Source: JAAELZ01 sp047639475 (GTDB lineage Bacteria; Pseudomonadota; Gammaproteobacteria; Arenicellales; Poriferihabitantaceae). Taken from it: a DNA stretch of 17,019 bases. Below the pieces are notes generated by a model. It was not told the origin of the DNA and searched no databases. It saw only the letters and a list, made by a program, of their open reading frames with translations. Below are positions 1-7,481 of the stretch, piece after piece. Within the stretch, counting starts at the first letter, position 1, and each line of letters opens with the position of its first letter. Position numbers and translations under genes: made by a program. Location of the stretch: NCBI GenBank assembly GCA_047639475.1, contig JBLIOD010000057.1, positions 1 to 17,019 of the forward strand. Reading direction: 5' to 3'.

Positions 1-159
1 AAACAACGGACGGCTTGTTGGGCGCTCAGCGCTCAAGACCATTCAAGACGAAAAGCTAATAGTAAAAGTATGTCTGAATCCTGAACAAGAAGATTAGGCT
101 AACCAGTGTTGGCAAACGACCTCACCACCTTGGTACACATACTAACTAGGTAATACACC

Positions 160-190
160 AGATAAAATAAATCTGTCCCCTTTGTTTTTT
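160..190. repeat. Possible remnant of a repeat seen near REP-associated transposases
   Basis: The stretch ataaatctgtccccttt resembles a short sequence that I remember as recurring beside REP-associated tyrosine transposases in marine gammaproteobacteria. No transposase is visible here. The identification rests on recall of that motif only, so confidence is low. The rest of positions 1-210 holds no gene I can support; it forms the 5' exon side of the group II intron that begins at 211. Confidence 0.25.
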
Positions 191-842
191 GTCCGACAGC
201 AGCCACTTGTGTACGCCCAGCATGGGCATGAACTAATGGGGTTAAAGTCCCCTGTAGGAAGATCACCGTCGAAAACCATGTTGTGATTAGACGATAACTA
301 CTAGCGAAAGGCAAGGGCTTGACCGTGAGGTCTGGTCTGGAGGAAGCCGGACGCAAAACTGTGAGCTGATGAACAAAAACATCATATGAGGCGTAGGCTG
401 GAGGCGAGTTGGCACAAGACGACGAAGCCATATGATCTAACGGCCACCGTAAATGATGCAGTTGTGTGGGGACAGTTCATGTTCTTATCTGGGGAGATCT
501 GCTTAACAGGCGATCGGTAGAAAACCAGTGAGGCTCTGGTTAATAAGTGCCTTGGCTCTTTGGGGTGTATCGTCCAAAGAGAGCGAATGATATGCAAACC
601 GATAGCGCTGTGCTGGGTAACCGGTGCAGTGATTAAGCAGAAGTCAGCAGACGGCATAGTAGCCAAATGCCCCGCGTAATGGCTGGGACACGGTGAAGGC
701 CTGAACCTGAAGATCAGTGAGGAGCCTGTGCAGCTCAATTTTTCGTGCCCGACCGGGTTTAGGAACGTTGGCGCAAAAGCAGTAACCAGCATTGGGGTAA
801 GTCGGAGCTAATCGGCCAGCTTGCTTTAAGCGTCTTTGGGAA

Positions 843-872
843 ACGCCCTGTGCGGATCCGCATGCAGGGTGT
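843..872 (+). ncRNA. Group II intron domain V catalytic hairpin
   Basis: The sequence folds as ACGC-CCTG-TGCG, loop GATC, CGCA, a two-base bulge TG, then CAGG-GTGT. All stem positions pair, with one G-T pair. The CGC triad at the base and the two-nucleotide bulge on the 3' side are the defining features of domain V, the catalytic core. They are intact here, so the ribozyme core may still be functional even though the protein is gone. Confidence 0.8.
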
Positions 873-879
873 TGTGGGG

Positions 880-910
880 GCTGGAGGTTAGAGACCTCCG
901 GCTACCCGAT
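880..910 (+). ncRNA. Group II intron domain VI and 3' splice site
   Basis: The arms GCTGGAGG (880-887) and CCTCCGGC (895-902) pair as an 8-bp stem around the loop TTAGAGA. An adenosine at about 904, in the segment after this stem, is a candidate branch point. The intron then ends in ..CCCGAT, matching the AY rule for group II 3' ends. The downstream exon starts TAGAGCG, only 13 bases before the stop codon of the lipoprotein gene on the opposite strand. Confidence 0.7.
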
Positions 911-923
911 TAGAGCGTATTTC

Positions 924-1232
924 TTACTGAGCGACTTTTATGTTTCCGCGCATATAAATACTGCATTGAGTTTCTAATTTTCGATCTGCACGTCGAGATT
1001 CACATTCGGCTAAAGCACGATCATCTGCTAAGTTTTGAGTAGGGAAGTGGTAGCCGAAACCGTACACCCAGCCTTTTGACCCGAAAGACACTGCGAGTGC
1101 TTTTCTGGCTGCTTGTTGTTCATATTTCTTCACTGCAACTTCAAATTTAGATTCTTCGTTGCTTTTAAAAGTGGAGCAACCTTGAATAATAAAAATAGTA
1201 CTTACTAAAGAGATAGTAGTTATTAGCTTCAT
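924..1232 (-). CDS. Small lipoprotein of unknown function
   Basis: This encodes a 102-residue protein with a lipoprotein signal peptide: a short charged start (MKLIT), a hydrophobic stretch and the lipobox IQGC with Cys at residue 19. It should be processed by signal peptidase II and anchored in a membrane. The mature part has a charged segment (about 22-45), then a Gly/aromatic-rich stretch (WVYGFGYHF). A C-terminal segment follows, with ADDRALAECESRR and a second Cys in TQCSIY. An Ala-rich region with a Cys, followed by another Cys close to the C-terminus, is reminiscent of small DUF4189-like exported proteins, but I cannot assign it to a family. It stands alone, with the group II intron just downstream and a gene-free gap upstream. 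The start codon follows a purine-rich stretch (aaagaa) with only modest Shine-Dalgarno character. Confidence 0.7.
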   Translation of the reverse strand: MKLITTISLVSTIFIIQGCSTFKSNEESKFEVAVKKYEQQAARKALAVSFGSKGWVYGFGYHFPTQNLADDRALAECESRRADRKLETQCSIYMRGNIKVAQ

Positions 1233-1627
1233 GTTCTAAATTCTTTGTATAAATATTAACGTTCGATACTTGAGTTATGACTATCAAATTCAGCTCAAGG
1301 CTAGATTTTTTGGAGCTCTAACGTGTGAAGGCCTTGTTAAGTGTGTACGGTGCTTTCAATATATCCTCCATCTCTTTGGCTCCTCTTTCAGTGCAACCCC
1401 CAAGGGTTGATAAAGATCATTACCTGAAGGGAAACATCTGTAAGGATCAACGCAGGTTATCCTTCAATGTTTTCCTTCAGGAATAACACCTATTTTACTT
1501 CTTTTTAATGCGGTCCGTATCGTATTGAATTTGCTAGATATTTCTCAGTGACGTACAGTCACATTTAACAATGGTTAGACTTCATATTGACGTGTTTCTC
1601 CGTTTGCTTGAGTGACTCTAATGAGTG
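1233..1627. other. Gene-free gap between the lipoprotein gene and the IS30 relic
   Basis: I see no coding region I can support in these roughly 395 bases. The part next to 1232 presumably carries the promoter of the minus-strand lipoprotein gene; it is AT-rich, but no convincing -35/-10 pair stands out. The region also contains a short palindrome, caacccccaagggttg (1394-1409), and the long hairpin at 1423-1481. The right side ends at the IS30 left inverted repeat. Confidence 0.5.
1423..1481. repeat. Long imperfect inverted repeat (hairpin)
   Basis: The left arm begins cctgaagggaaacat and the right arm ends atgttttccttcagg. Their outer 15 bases are complementary except for one mismatch. Inner bases (taaggat against atccttc) extend the stem to about 22-25 bp with a small bulge, around a loop of about 11 bases. 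There is no T-tract, so it is not a typical intrinsic terminator. It may be a small non-autonomous repeat or a structured RNA, and its function is unknown. Confidence 0.6.
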
Positions 1628-1653
1628 GTGAGTTCAACGGGTCGATGCAACAC
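1628..1653 (+). repeat. IS30 left terminal inverted repeat
   Basis: This matches the reverse complement of 2822-2847 at 21 of 26 positions, including the outer GTGAG and the inner GCAACAC. It lies 33 bases upstream of the transposase start. Confidence 0.75.
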
Positions 1654-1686
1654 TTTAATCTTTAGAATAAATGATAGGGTGTAAAA

Positions 1687-2841
1687 ATGAAACAGCGAAC
1701 AAGAATATATTATTCAGCAGAGCAAAGAGCATTAATGTGGGACCGCTGAAATAAAGGTGACTCCTTGCATGATATAGGTCGTTTTTTTACCGAGGCCATT
1801 CTTCAATACAGAACATCATCCAAGAGACGGGAGGGTTTCGCCCTAGAAATAGAAAGCGTTCGTATTTATCGCTGACATTAACGGAAAGAGAATCCATCTC
1901 GAGGGGGCTTGCAATGCAACTCTCGTTGAGAGTAATTGCCACTCAGATTGACACCTTCTACAGTCAGTCGTGAAGTTAAAAGGAATGAGGGACGTGGCAA
2001 TTACCGAGCTACTGAGGCAGAGGGAGCAGCGTGGCAACGAACGTTACGCCCCAAACTCTGTAAGCTTGCAGGGAATCATAAATTGATACGAAAGATTAGC
2101 CAGAAGCTACAATGCGAGTGGTCACTAGAGCAAATAGCAGGATGGTTAAAACGGGAGTATCCAACAAATAAGAGCTACCACGTGTCACACGAAACAATAT
2201 ACAAAAGCCTATTCATACAGACCAGAGGCGTATTAAAGAAGGAGTTGTTAGCTTGCTTGAGGAGTCACAGAGTAATGCGGCGTTCACGCCATGCCAGCTT
2301 TAAGAGGAAAAGTCTCAGCAATATTGTAGATGCAATTCCTATTAGAGAGAGTCCTGCATCAGTTGAAGATCGAGCGGTTCCAGGGCACTGGGAAGGTGAC
2401 CTGATTGCTGGATCGAACAATAGCTATATTGCCGCGTTAGTTAAAAGGCATTCTAGGTATGTGATGCTAGCAAAGGCAGAGAGTCGCCGTATCGACACGG
2501 TTATCAAAGCATTAGTAAAACAGTCGCGGAAACTACCTAATGAGTTATATAAATCACTCACGTGGGACCGTGGCTCTGAATTAGCTGGACATAAAGAGTT
2601 CACTTTGGCGACAGATATTCAAGTGTACTTCTGTGGCCCTCATAGTCCTTGGCAACGTGGCTCTAATGAAAATACTTATAGATTACTAAGACAGTACTTC
2701 CCTAAAGGAACTGACTTAAAACCCCATTCACAAGCTCAACTAAACAAGGTTGCAAGACGACTTAACGAGAGGCCAAAAAAAACGTTAGAATATGAGACAC
2801 CAGCCGAAAGGTTTAATGCGTGTGTTGCGTTAACCGGTTGA
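1687..2841 (+). pseudogene. IS30-family transposase, inactivated
   Basis: The intact ancestor would be an IS30-type DDE transposase of about 380 residues. The reading starts MKQRTRIYYSAEQRALMWDR and hits TGA at 1747-1749, where a Trp codon is expected. The frame then shifts near the T-run at 1782-1790, so that RGHSSIQNI, SLTLTERE and ISRGLAMQL appear in another frame. It shifts again near 1943-1953 into a 301-residue frame starting around 1936. That last frame keeps the helix-turn-helix segment PSTVSREVKRN and the catalytic region: D in GHWEGDLIAG, D in TWDRGSELAGH and E in SPWQRGSNENTYRLLRQYFP, ending in the usual NERPKKTLEYETPAE motif. The DDE triad therefore survives, but the N-terminal DNA-binding part is broken, so transposition activity is unlikely. 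Confidence 0.85.
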
Positions 2842-2847
2842 GCTCAC
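2822..2847 (-). repeat. IS30 right terminal inverted repeat
   Basis: This is the complement of the repeat at 1628-1653. It overlaps the last codons and the stop of the transposase reading frame, which is normal for IS30-family elements. Confidence 0.75.
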
Positions 2848-2871
2848 AGTATATAACGGACGTCCCCTACC

Positions 2872-3360
2872 TTATTGCTTAACCAAACTGATAGTCCCGG
2901 TCAAAGTCGCCTTCTTACTATCTACTAATAGTGTTTTACACTCTGCTGAGCCCGTAACCGGTCCAGTAATACTTTCTCCACTAACCGTCCCTCGAATCGA
3001 AGCGGTGCCTTTGCATGAGATGCCACTTTCTTTTTGAATAATCTTTATATCAATAGACACGCTGTTCGCGCGGATAACCCCGTTTACATCAATATCATCA
3101 CCAGTCAGTTTGACGGTGCCGTCTGCTGCAATCACGAGCACCATGTCTAATGTATCGTCTTTTTCAGGGATGCCACTGCCAGAGTACGTTAACGTAAGCG
3201 TGCCAGAATAAGTGCCTGCGTATTGAGCGGAATCTGCGCCGCCGTCACTCATGGCGGAAGAGTCAGCCCCACTATCTGAGATACTGTCTTCTGTTGAACA
3301 ACTGGCCAGTATGAAGGTTAGTGTTAGGGCGAAAACGGCGGTAAGTATTTTTTTAAACAT
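2872..3360 (-). CDS. Predicted lipoprotein, unknown function
   Basis: This encodes a 162-residue protein with a clear lipoprotein signal: MFKK, a hydrophobic core and the lipobox LASC with Cys at residue 21. A low-complexity Ser/Asp/Ala/Gly linker (about residues 22-45) follows, as is common after the lipid anchor. The rest (about 46-162) is rich in Thr, Ser, Gly and Val in alternating patterns (YAGTYSGTLTLTYSGSG, GTVKLTGDDIDVNG, GTASIRGTVSGESITG), suggesting an all-beta fold. Two further Cys (in ISCKGT and AECKTL) could form a disulfide. Such beta-rich lipoproteins are usually displayed in the outer membrane, but no family is recognised. It begins 9 bases after the original stop of the glutaredoxin-like gene and probably belongs to the prlC transcript. 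The IS30 relic lies 25 bases beyond its stop codon. Shine-Dalgarno pairing before the ATG is weak. Confidence 0.75.
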   Translation of the reverse strand: MFKKILTAVFALTLTFILASCSTEDSISDSGADSSAMSDGGADSAQYAGTYSGTLTLTYSGSGIPEKDDTLDMVLVIAADGTVKLTGDDIDVNGVIRANSVSIDIKIIQKESGISCKGTASIRGTVSGESITGPVTGSAECKTLLVDSKKATLTGTISLVKQ

Positions 3361-3369
3361 TTTTATAGA

Positions 3370-3868
3370 CTAATTTAATTCAACGGTTAGGGTGATAGGG
3401 TAGTTATTGTCTTCTAGGGCTTTGTTGAGTGCTTCACGGTCAAAGCCGTTGATGAGGGTTTCACCTATGGTTACGACGGGCACTTTTAAGTTCGTCGGTT
3501 AATTCCAGTAGTGCGGCTTGTACTTTGGCATCATTTTCTACGTTAATGATTTCAAAAGGCTGTACATTGCGTTCTAGAATATTCTGCGTTAGCTTACAAG
3601 CATCGCAATTCGACGCGGTGTAGAAGTTAATGGGGGCTTCCTCTGCTGCTTCTGCAATAGCGCGTTGCTTATCAATTTTGCTACCAGATGCAGGCGCCTG
3701 CAATATTTTTTCTTCAAAAGACTGCCCTTCGGTCGGTGGATAATCTTGATAGGCTATTTTTCCGTCCGCCCCAACCCATTTATAAAGAGTCGTTGCCATT
3801 GCCGAGTTTTGCATCGTTAATTGCGTAGAGAGTAAAAACGCGAAAGCGATCAATTGCTTTAATTTCAT
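3370..3868 (-). pseudogene. Exported DUF4124/glutaredoxin-like protein with a frameshift near its C-terminus
   Basis: The gene starts at 3868 with a signal peptide (MKLKQLIAFAFLLSTQ, cleavage probably near AMA-TTL). It continues with a DUF4124 motif (LYKWVGADGKIAYQDYPP, about residues 28-45). A glutaredoxin-like domain begins around residue 80 (INFYTASNCDACKLTQNILE), with a CDAC redox motif like the CxxC of thioredoxin-fold proteins. The uninterrupted frame stops at 3461 after 135 residues, ending in the unrelated tail SARRNHR. Skipping one base in the A-run at 3484-3487 restores VPVVTIGETLINGF.. and 37 more residues to a stop at 3370-3372. That gives about 165 residues with the cis-Pro loop (VPVV) and the final helix expected of the fold. 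A one-base insertion, or a sequencing error, is the simplest explanation. The product is presumably periplasmic. It lies between prlC (10 bases upstream) and the lipoprotein gene. Confidence 0.75.
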
Positions 3869-3877
3869 GGATATATA

Positions 3878-5908
3878 TTAATGCAGGCCACAATGTTTTA
3901 GCAAAGGTTCTATCGATGGTTCTCGGCCGCGGAATTGGGCAAATAGCTTTGCGGGTGGCTCGCTACCGCCCTTTTCCAATATGTTTTGTAAAAAGTCCTT
4001 GCCTGTTTGTGGGTTAAATAAACCTTCCTCTTCAAAGCGACTGAAGGCATCAGAAGACAATACCTCAGCCCACTTATAGCTATAGTATCCAGCGGCGTAA
4101 CCGCCGGCGAATACATGACTAAAGCCATGTGCAAAACGGTTAAAAGAAGGGGTTTCAGTCACCGATATTTCTGTGCGTACGTCGTCTAAGGTTTGGCCTA
4201 TATCAAACTTGCCCTTGGCGGCGTGCAGGCGGATGTCAAATAGCGAAAATTCAATTTGCCGCAACATTTGCAGCGCCGCATGGTAATTTTTGGCAGCCAG
4301 CATTTTGTTGAGCAAGGCATCGGGCAACGGTTCGCCCGTTTCAACATGGCCAGAAATAAAATCCAACGCTTCGCGTTGCCAACACCAATTTTCTAGAAAC
4401 TGGCTGGGCAGCTCGACGGCGTCCCAAGGTACGCCGCTGATGCCGGCCACGCTGGCGACATCTACCTTGGTTAACATATGCTGTAGCCCGTGGCCAAACT
4501 CATGAAACAAGGTGATGACATCGTCGTGGCGTAATAACGAAGGTTGGTCGCCTTCAGGTGCGCTAAAGTTGCAATTTAGAAAGGCAACGGGCTTTTGATT
4601 GAGTGAGTCAGTCACGCGGCGATTAGTGCAATCTGCCATCCATGCGCCGCCGCGTTTGTTGTCGCGAGCATATAGATCGAGATAGAAAGCCCCTCGCAAT
4701 TCGTTGTGTTCATCATAGATCTCAAAAAACTGCACATCGTTATGCCAAACGGGCGGTTTGTCCGCAGTGCGAACCTGTATCGAAAACAGCTTTTCAACGG
4801 TTTTGAACAAACCGCTTAAGACGCGCGGTAAGGGAAAATAGGCGCGGAGTTCTTCTTCTGAAAAATCATAAACGGCTAGCTTTTGCTTCTCGGCATAGTA
4901 ACTACGGTCCCATGCTTGTAAATCATCAGCGCCGTCTAGCGTTAGCGCAAACGCCTTGAGCTGCGCGTCTTCGTTAAGCGCGGCAGGTTTGCTGCGCTTG
5001 GCCAAGTCTAGTAAGAAATTTTCTACCTCTTGGACGTCTTTGGCCATTTTTGTTTCTAAGGAGTACTGTGAGTAATGCTTAAACCCCAATAGCTTGGCTA
5101 GCTTTTGGCGTTTACGCACAATATTTTGCATTAGCTCACTGTTATCCCACTCACCGGCGTTTGGCCCTTGGTCGCTGGCGCGGGTTACATAGGCGGTATA
5201 CATTTGTTTGCGTAGTTCAGTGTTATCCGCATAGGTCATAAACGGGATAAAAGAAGGTGCTTGTAGGTTAAATGCCCAGCCTTCGAGTTTAGATTTCTTG
5301 GCCAGGGTTTTTGCGGCACTAATCACTGAGTCGGGCAACCCAGATAGATCACCTTGTTTGGTAACATTCATCGACCAAGCTTGCGTCGCGTCTAAGATAT
5401 TTTGCGAATACTCATTGCATAGCTTAGATAAAGCGCTACTGAGTTTTTTGTATTTCGTCTGGTCTTGTTCTGAAAGCGCAATGCCGGACAGTTTGAAGTC
5501 TCGTAGTTGGTGCTCTATCACGGCTTTTTGGGCGACATTGAGCTGGCTAAACTGCTCAGAGTTGGCAAGGGCTTCAAATTTAGTATAGAGGCCTTGGTTT
5601 TGCCCTACCTCAGCAGAATAGTCGCTTAAAATCGGCAGTGCTGCTTCCACTGCATCGCGCAATGCTTCGGTATCTTGGATTGAATTGAGGTGACTAACGG
5701 GTGACCAGAGTTGCTCTAGTTGATCGTCTATCGCTTCTAATGGTTCTACGAAGTTTTCCCATGTGGGTGGCTGTGGTGCGTCGGCCAACTGTTCGATTAC
5801 GGCCCTACTTTGTGCCAAGACATCTTTTAAAGCAGGTAAAATGTGTTCAGGTTTTATCTGGTCGAACCTTGGATAAGGTTTACAATCCAATAGCGGGTTT
5901 TCATTCAT
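3878..5908 (-). CDS. prlC: Oligopeptidase A (M3 family zinc metallopeptidase)
   Basis: This encodes a 676-residue cytosolic M3A metallopeptidase that degrades short peptides, including cleaved signal peptides and proteasome-like breakdown products. The zinc-binding motif HEFGH is at residues 469-473 (LFHEFGHGLQHMLT). The third ligand Glu lies at about 499 in DAVELPSQF, followed by ENW, as in the thimet/oligopeptidase A group. The length (about 680) and the opening NPLLDCKPYPRFDQIKPEHILPAL match the family, supporting the ATG at 5906-5908. The C-terminal region keeps GYAAGYYSYKWAEVLSSDAF, which contributes Tyr residues to the active site. There is no Shine-Dalgarno sequence upstream. The gene diverges from gor with only 12 bases between starts, so its promoter probably lies inside the gor coding region. 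It likely leads a transcript with the two exported-protein genes downstream. Confidence 0.95.
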   Translation of the reverse strand: MNENPLLDCKPYPRFDQIKPEHILPALKDVLAQSRAVIEQLADAPQPPTWENFVEPLEAIDDQLEQLWSPVSHLNSIQDTEALRDAVEAALPILSDYSAEVGQNQGLYTKFEALANSEQFSQLNVAQKAVIEHQLRDFKLSGIALSEQDQTKYKKLSSALSKLCNEYSQNILDATQAWSMNVTKQGDLSGLPDSVISAAKTLAKKSKLEGWAFNLQAPSFIPFMTYADNTELRKQMYTAYVTRASDQGPNAGEWDNSELMQNIVRKRQKLAKLLGFKHYSQYSLETKMAKDVQEVENFLLDLAKRSKPAALNEDAQLKAFALTLDGADDLQAWDRSYYAEKQKLAVYDFSEEELRAYFPLPRVLSGLFKTVEKLFSIQVRTADKPPVWHNDVQFFEIYDEHNELRGAFYLDLYARDNKRGGAWMADCTNRRVTDSLNQKPVAFLNCNFSAPEGDQPSLLRHDDVITLFHEFGHGLQHMLTKVDVASVAGISGVPWDAVELPSQFLENWCWQREALDFISGHVETGEPLPDALLNKMLAAKNYHAALQMLRQIEFSLFDIRLHAAKGKFDIGQTLDDVRTEISVTETPSFNRFAHGFSHVFAGGYAAGYYSYKWAEVLSSDAFSRFEEEGLFNPQTGKDFLQNILEKGGSEPPAKLFAQFRGREPSIEPLLKHCGLH

Positions 5909-5920
5909 TAGGTTTTAAAT

Positions 5921-7276
5921 ATGTCAGTATCAAGTTTTGATTTTATCGTGATTGGCGGTGGAAGTGGAGGAATTGCGTGCGCACGTCGTGCAGCGAGTTA
6001 CGGCGCAAAAGTTTTGGTGGTGGAGTCAGGGCCATTAGGCGGTACTTGTGTCAACGTGGGGTGCGTGCCAAAAAAAGTGATGTGGATGGCGGCGCACCTT
6101 GCTGAGCAAACACATTTGGCCAAAGATTATGGCTTTACAGTCGGCTCAACAGATTTCGATTGGCCAACGCTGAAAGCCAAGCGGGATGCTTATATTGGTC
6201 GGCTTAATGGTATTTATGCAAAAAACTTAGGTAATTCAGGCGTAGAAACCGTATTGGGGCAGGCGGCATTTGTAGATGCCGACACCATTAAAGTGAATGA
6301 CCAAACCTACAGCGGGAAACATATTTTGATCGCGACGGGAGGTTACCCGTGGGTGCCTGATTTACCTGGCGCAGAATTGGGCATCAGTAGCGACGGCTTT
6401 TTTGAACTCGAAGATCTACCGAAACGTGCTTTAGTAGTGGGCGCTGGCTATATTGCTACGGAGCTGGCCGGTGTGCTAAATGGCTTGGGCTCACAAGTTA
6501 CTTTGGCCTTACGGAAAGACAAGGTGCTACGAGGTTTTGATTCTGACTTGCAGGAAGTGCTCACGGAACAAATGCTTGCGGCAGGCATTGATATTAAAAC
6601 GCAGTTGCAGCTTGGTTCATTGACGAAGACAGAAACTGGTTCGATAGTGGCTAAAGATCAACAGGGTCAGGTTATTGGTGAGTATGACAGCGTCGTCTGG
6701 GCGATTGGCCGCCTGCCTAATACGGCAAGTTTAAATATAGAGTCAACGGGCATTGAGTTAAACCAGGGTGGGTTTATTGAAACCGATGGACAGCAAAGTA
6801 CGCCCGTTGAATCAATTCATGCAGTCGGAGATGTCACCGGGCGGGCAGCGCTAACCCCGGTGGCGATTGCTGCAGGTCGCAGGCTCGCGGATAGATTGTT
6901 TAACGGTGATGCTGATGCCAAGTTCAATTATGAATTGATTCCTACCGTGATGTTTACTCACCCCCCAATAGGTACAGTGGGCCTAAGTGAGTCAGATGCA
7001 ATTGCCCAATATGGTGAAGACCAAATCAAGGTATATAAAAGCCGTTTCGTGAATATGTTGTACGCGGTATCAGACCATAAGCCCCCTACTTTCATGAAAC
7101 TAGTTTGCCAAGGCGGAAATCAAAAAGTGGTGGGCTGTCATATTATTGGTGACGCAGCCGATGAAATTCTTCAAGGCTTTGCGGTGGCGATAACCATGGG
7201 AGCTACTAAGCAAGACTTTGATAATACCTTAGCGATTCACCCCACTTCAGGAGAAGAACTAGTGACTTTGGTTTAA
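5921..7276 (+). CDS. gor: Glutathione-disulfide reductase
   Basis: This encodes a 451-residue FAD-dependent enzyme that reduces glutathione disulfide to glutathione with NADPH, keeping the cytoplasm reduced. The FAD-binding loop GGGSGG is at residues 12-17, and the redox-active disulfide is CVNVGC (Cys43, Cys48). The NADPH domain has GAGYIATELAGVLNGLGS followed by LRKDKVLRGFD, where the basic residues fit NADPH over NADH. The second FAD motif is AVGDVTGRAALTPVAIAAGR. The C-terminal dimer interface supplies the catalytic His440 in HPTSGEE, paired with Glu445. The size is normal for bacterial Gor. The ATG at 5921 has an AGG 7 bases upstream, and no other start leaves room for the FAD motif. A strong terminator follows at 7338-7370. 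Oxidative-stress control (OxyR) is known for gor in other bacteria, but I do not see a clear site here. Confidence 0.95.
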   Translation: MSVSSFDFIVIGGGSGGIACARRAASYGAKVLVVESGPLGGTCVNVGCVPKKVMWMAAHLAEQTHLAKDYGFTVGSTDFDWPTLKAKRDAYIGRLNGIYAKNLGNSGVETVLGQAAFVDADTIKVNDQTYSGKHILIATGGYPWVPDLPGAELGISSDGFFELEDLPKRALVVGAGYIATELAGVLNGLGSQVTLALRKDKVLRGFDSDLQEVLTEQMLAAGIDIKTQLQLGSLTKTETGSIVAKDQQGQVIGEYDSVVWAIGRLPNTASLNIESTGIELNQGGFIETDGQQSTPVESIHAVGDVTGRAALTPVAIAAGRRLADRLFNGDADAKFNYELIPTVMFTHPPIGTVGLSESDAIAQYGEDQIKVYKSRFVNMLYAVSDHKPPTFMKLVCQGGNQKVVGCHIIGDAADEILQGFAVAITMGATKQDFDNTLAIHPTSGEELVTLV

Positions 7277-7337
7277 GAAAATGTGTGCTGGGTTAACTGT
7301 GTGTTTCTCCTAAAATTAAGTAGAGAACTGCAAATGG

Positions 7338-7370
7338 CGCTGGAGGGAACCCCTTTAGCGTCTTTTTTTC
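7338..7370 (+). terminator. Rho-independent terminator downstream of gor
   Basis: The 23-base segment 7338-7360 (CGCTGGAGGG, loop AAC, CCCTTTAGCG) folds into a 10-bp stem with two G-T pairs and a 3-base loop. The T-rich tail TCTTTTTTTC follows directly. It lies about 60 bases after the gor stop and before the rpmH promoter, so it separates the two transcripts. Confidence 0.85.
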
Positions 7371-7414
7371 AAAACGTTAAAGAACATTTATATCCTGATT
7401 TCGGCATGAATTTA

Positions 7415-7442
7415 TTGACAGAGTGTCGTAAGGTACGATAAA
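7415..7442 (+). promoter_or_regulatory. Sigma-70 promoter for the rpmH operon
   Basis: A perfect -35 box TTGACA (7415-7420) is followed, after a 16-base spacer, by GATAAA (7437-7442), which matches 4 of 6 bases of the TATAAT consensus. It lies 39 bases before the rpmH start and just after the gor terminator, the expected place for the strong promoter that drives ribosomal protein L34. Confidence 0.7.
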
Positions 7443-7481
7443 TTCCACGCCCATTTTTTAAGCTGTTTCGGTAAAAGACCC

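Larger units (their letters stand above)
211..910 (+). ncRNA. Group II intron ribozyme lacking its reverse-transcriptase ORF
   Basis: This 700-nt stretch reads as a bacterial group II intron. The 5' end GTACGCCCAGC is one base from the familiar GTGCG-type start. It is followed by segments typical of domains I-III, such as aaagtcccctgtagga (244-259), the run near 380-430, gttcatgttcttatctgggg (474-493) and agaagtcagcagacg (640-654). Domain V (843-872) and domain VI (880-902) fold as expected, and the intron ends CTACCCGAT. A probable EBS1 (ACAAG, 414-418) is complementary to IBS1 (CTTGT, 206-210) just before the 5' splice site. Domain IV, at roughly 690-830, contains no open frame long enough for a reverse transcriptase/maturase, so the encoded protein has been lost. 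Splicing or movement would need a maturase supplied in trans. The long minus-strand open frames across this region are not genes. Boundaries are inferred from motif recall and pairing. Confidence 0.8.
1628..2847 (+). mobile_element. Decayed IS30-family insertion sequence
   Basis: This is a complete but inactive insertion sequence of about 1.22 kb. The ends carry 26-bp imperfect inverted repeats: gtgagttcaacgggtcgatg.. at 1628-1653 and the complementary ..ccggttgagctcac at 2822-2847, with 21 of 26 positions matching. The transposase stop codon lies inside the right repeat. A possible 3-bp target duplication, agt, is seen at 1624-1626 and 2848-2850, but the left copy leaves one base unaccounted for. 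The element encodes only a broken IS30-type transposase. Confidence 0.8.

Noticed and set aside
99..792. Two overlapping minus-strand open frames of 110 and 136 residues
   Set aside because: They run antisense through the structured group II intron RNA, are rich in Ser/Pro/His without domain character, and resemble spurious frames often annotated across such introns.
5298..5940. Plus-strand open frames antisense to prlC
   Set aside because: They are shadows of a strongly conserved gene, with no ribosome sites or recognisable domains.
7277..7481. Replication origin upstream of rpmH
   Set aside because: No cluster of DnaA boxes or AT-rich unwinding repeats is visible; the space is filled by a terminator and a promoter.
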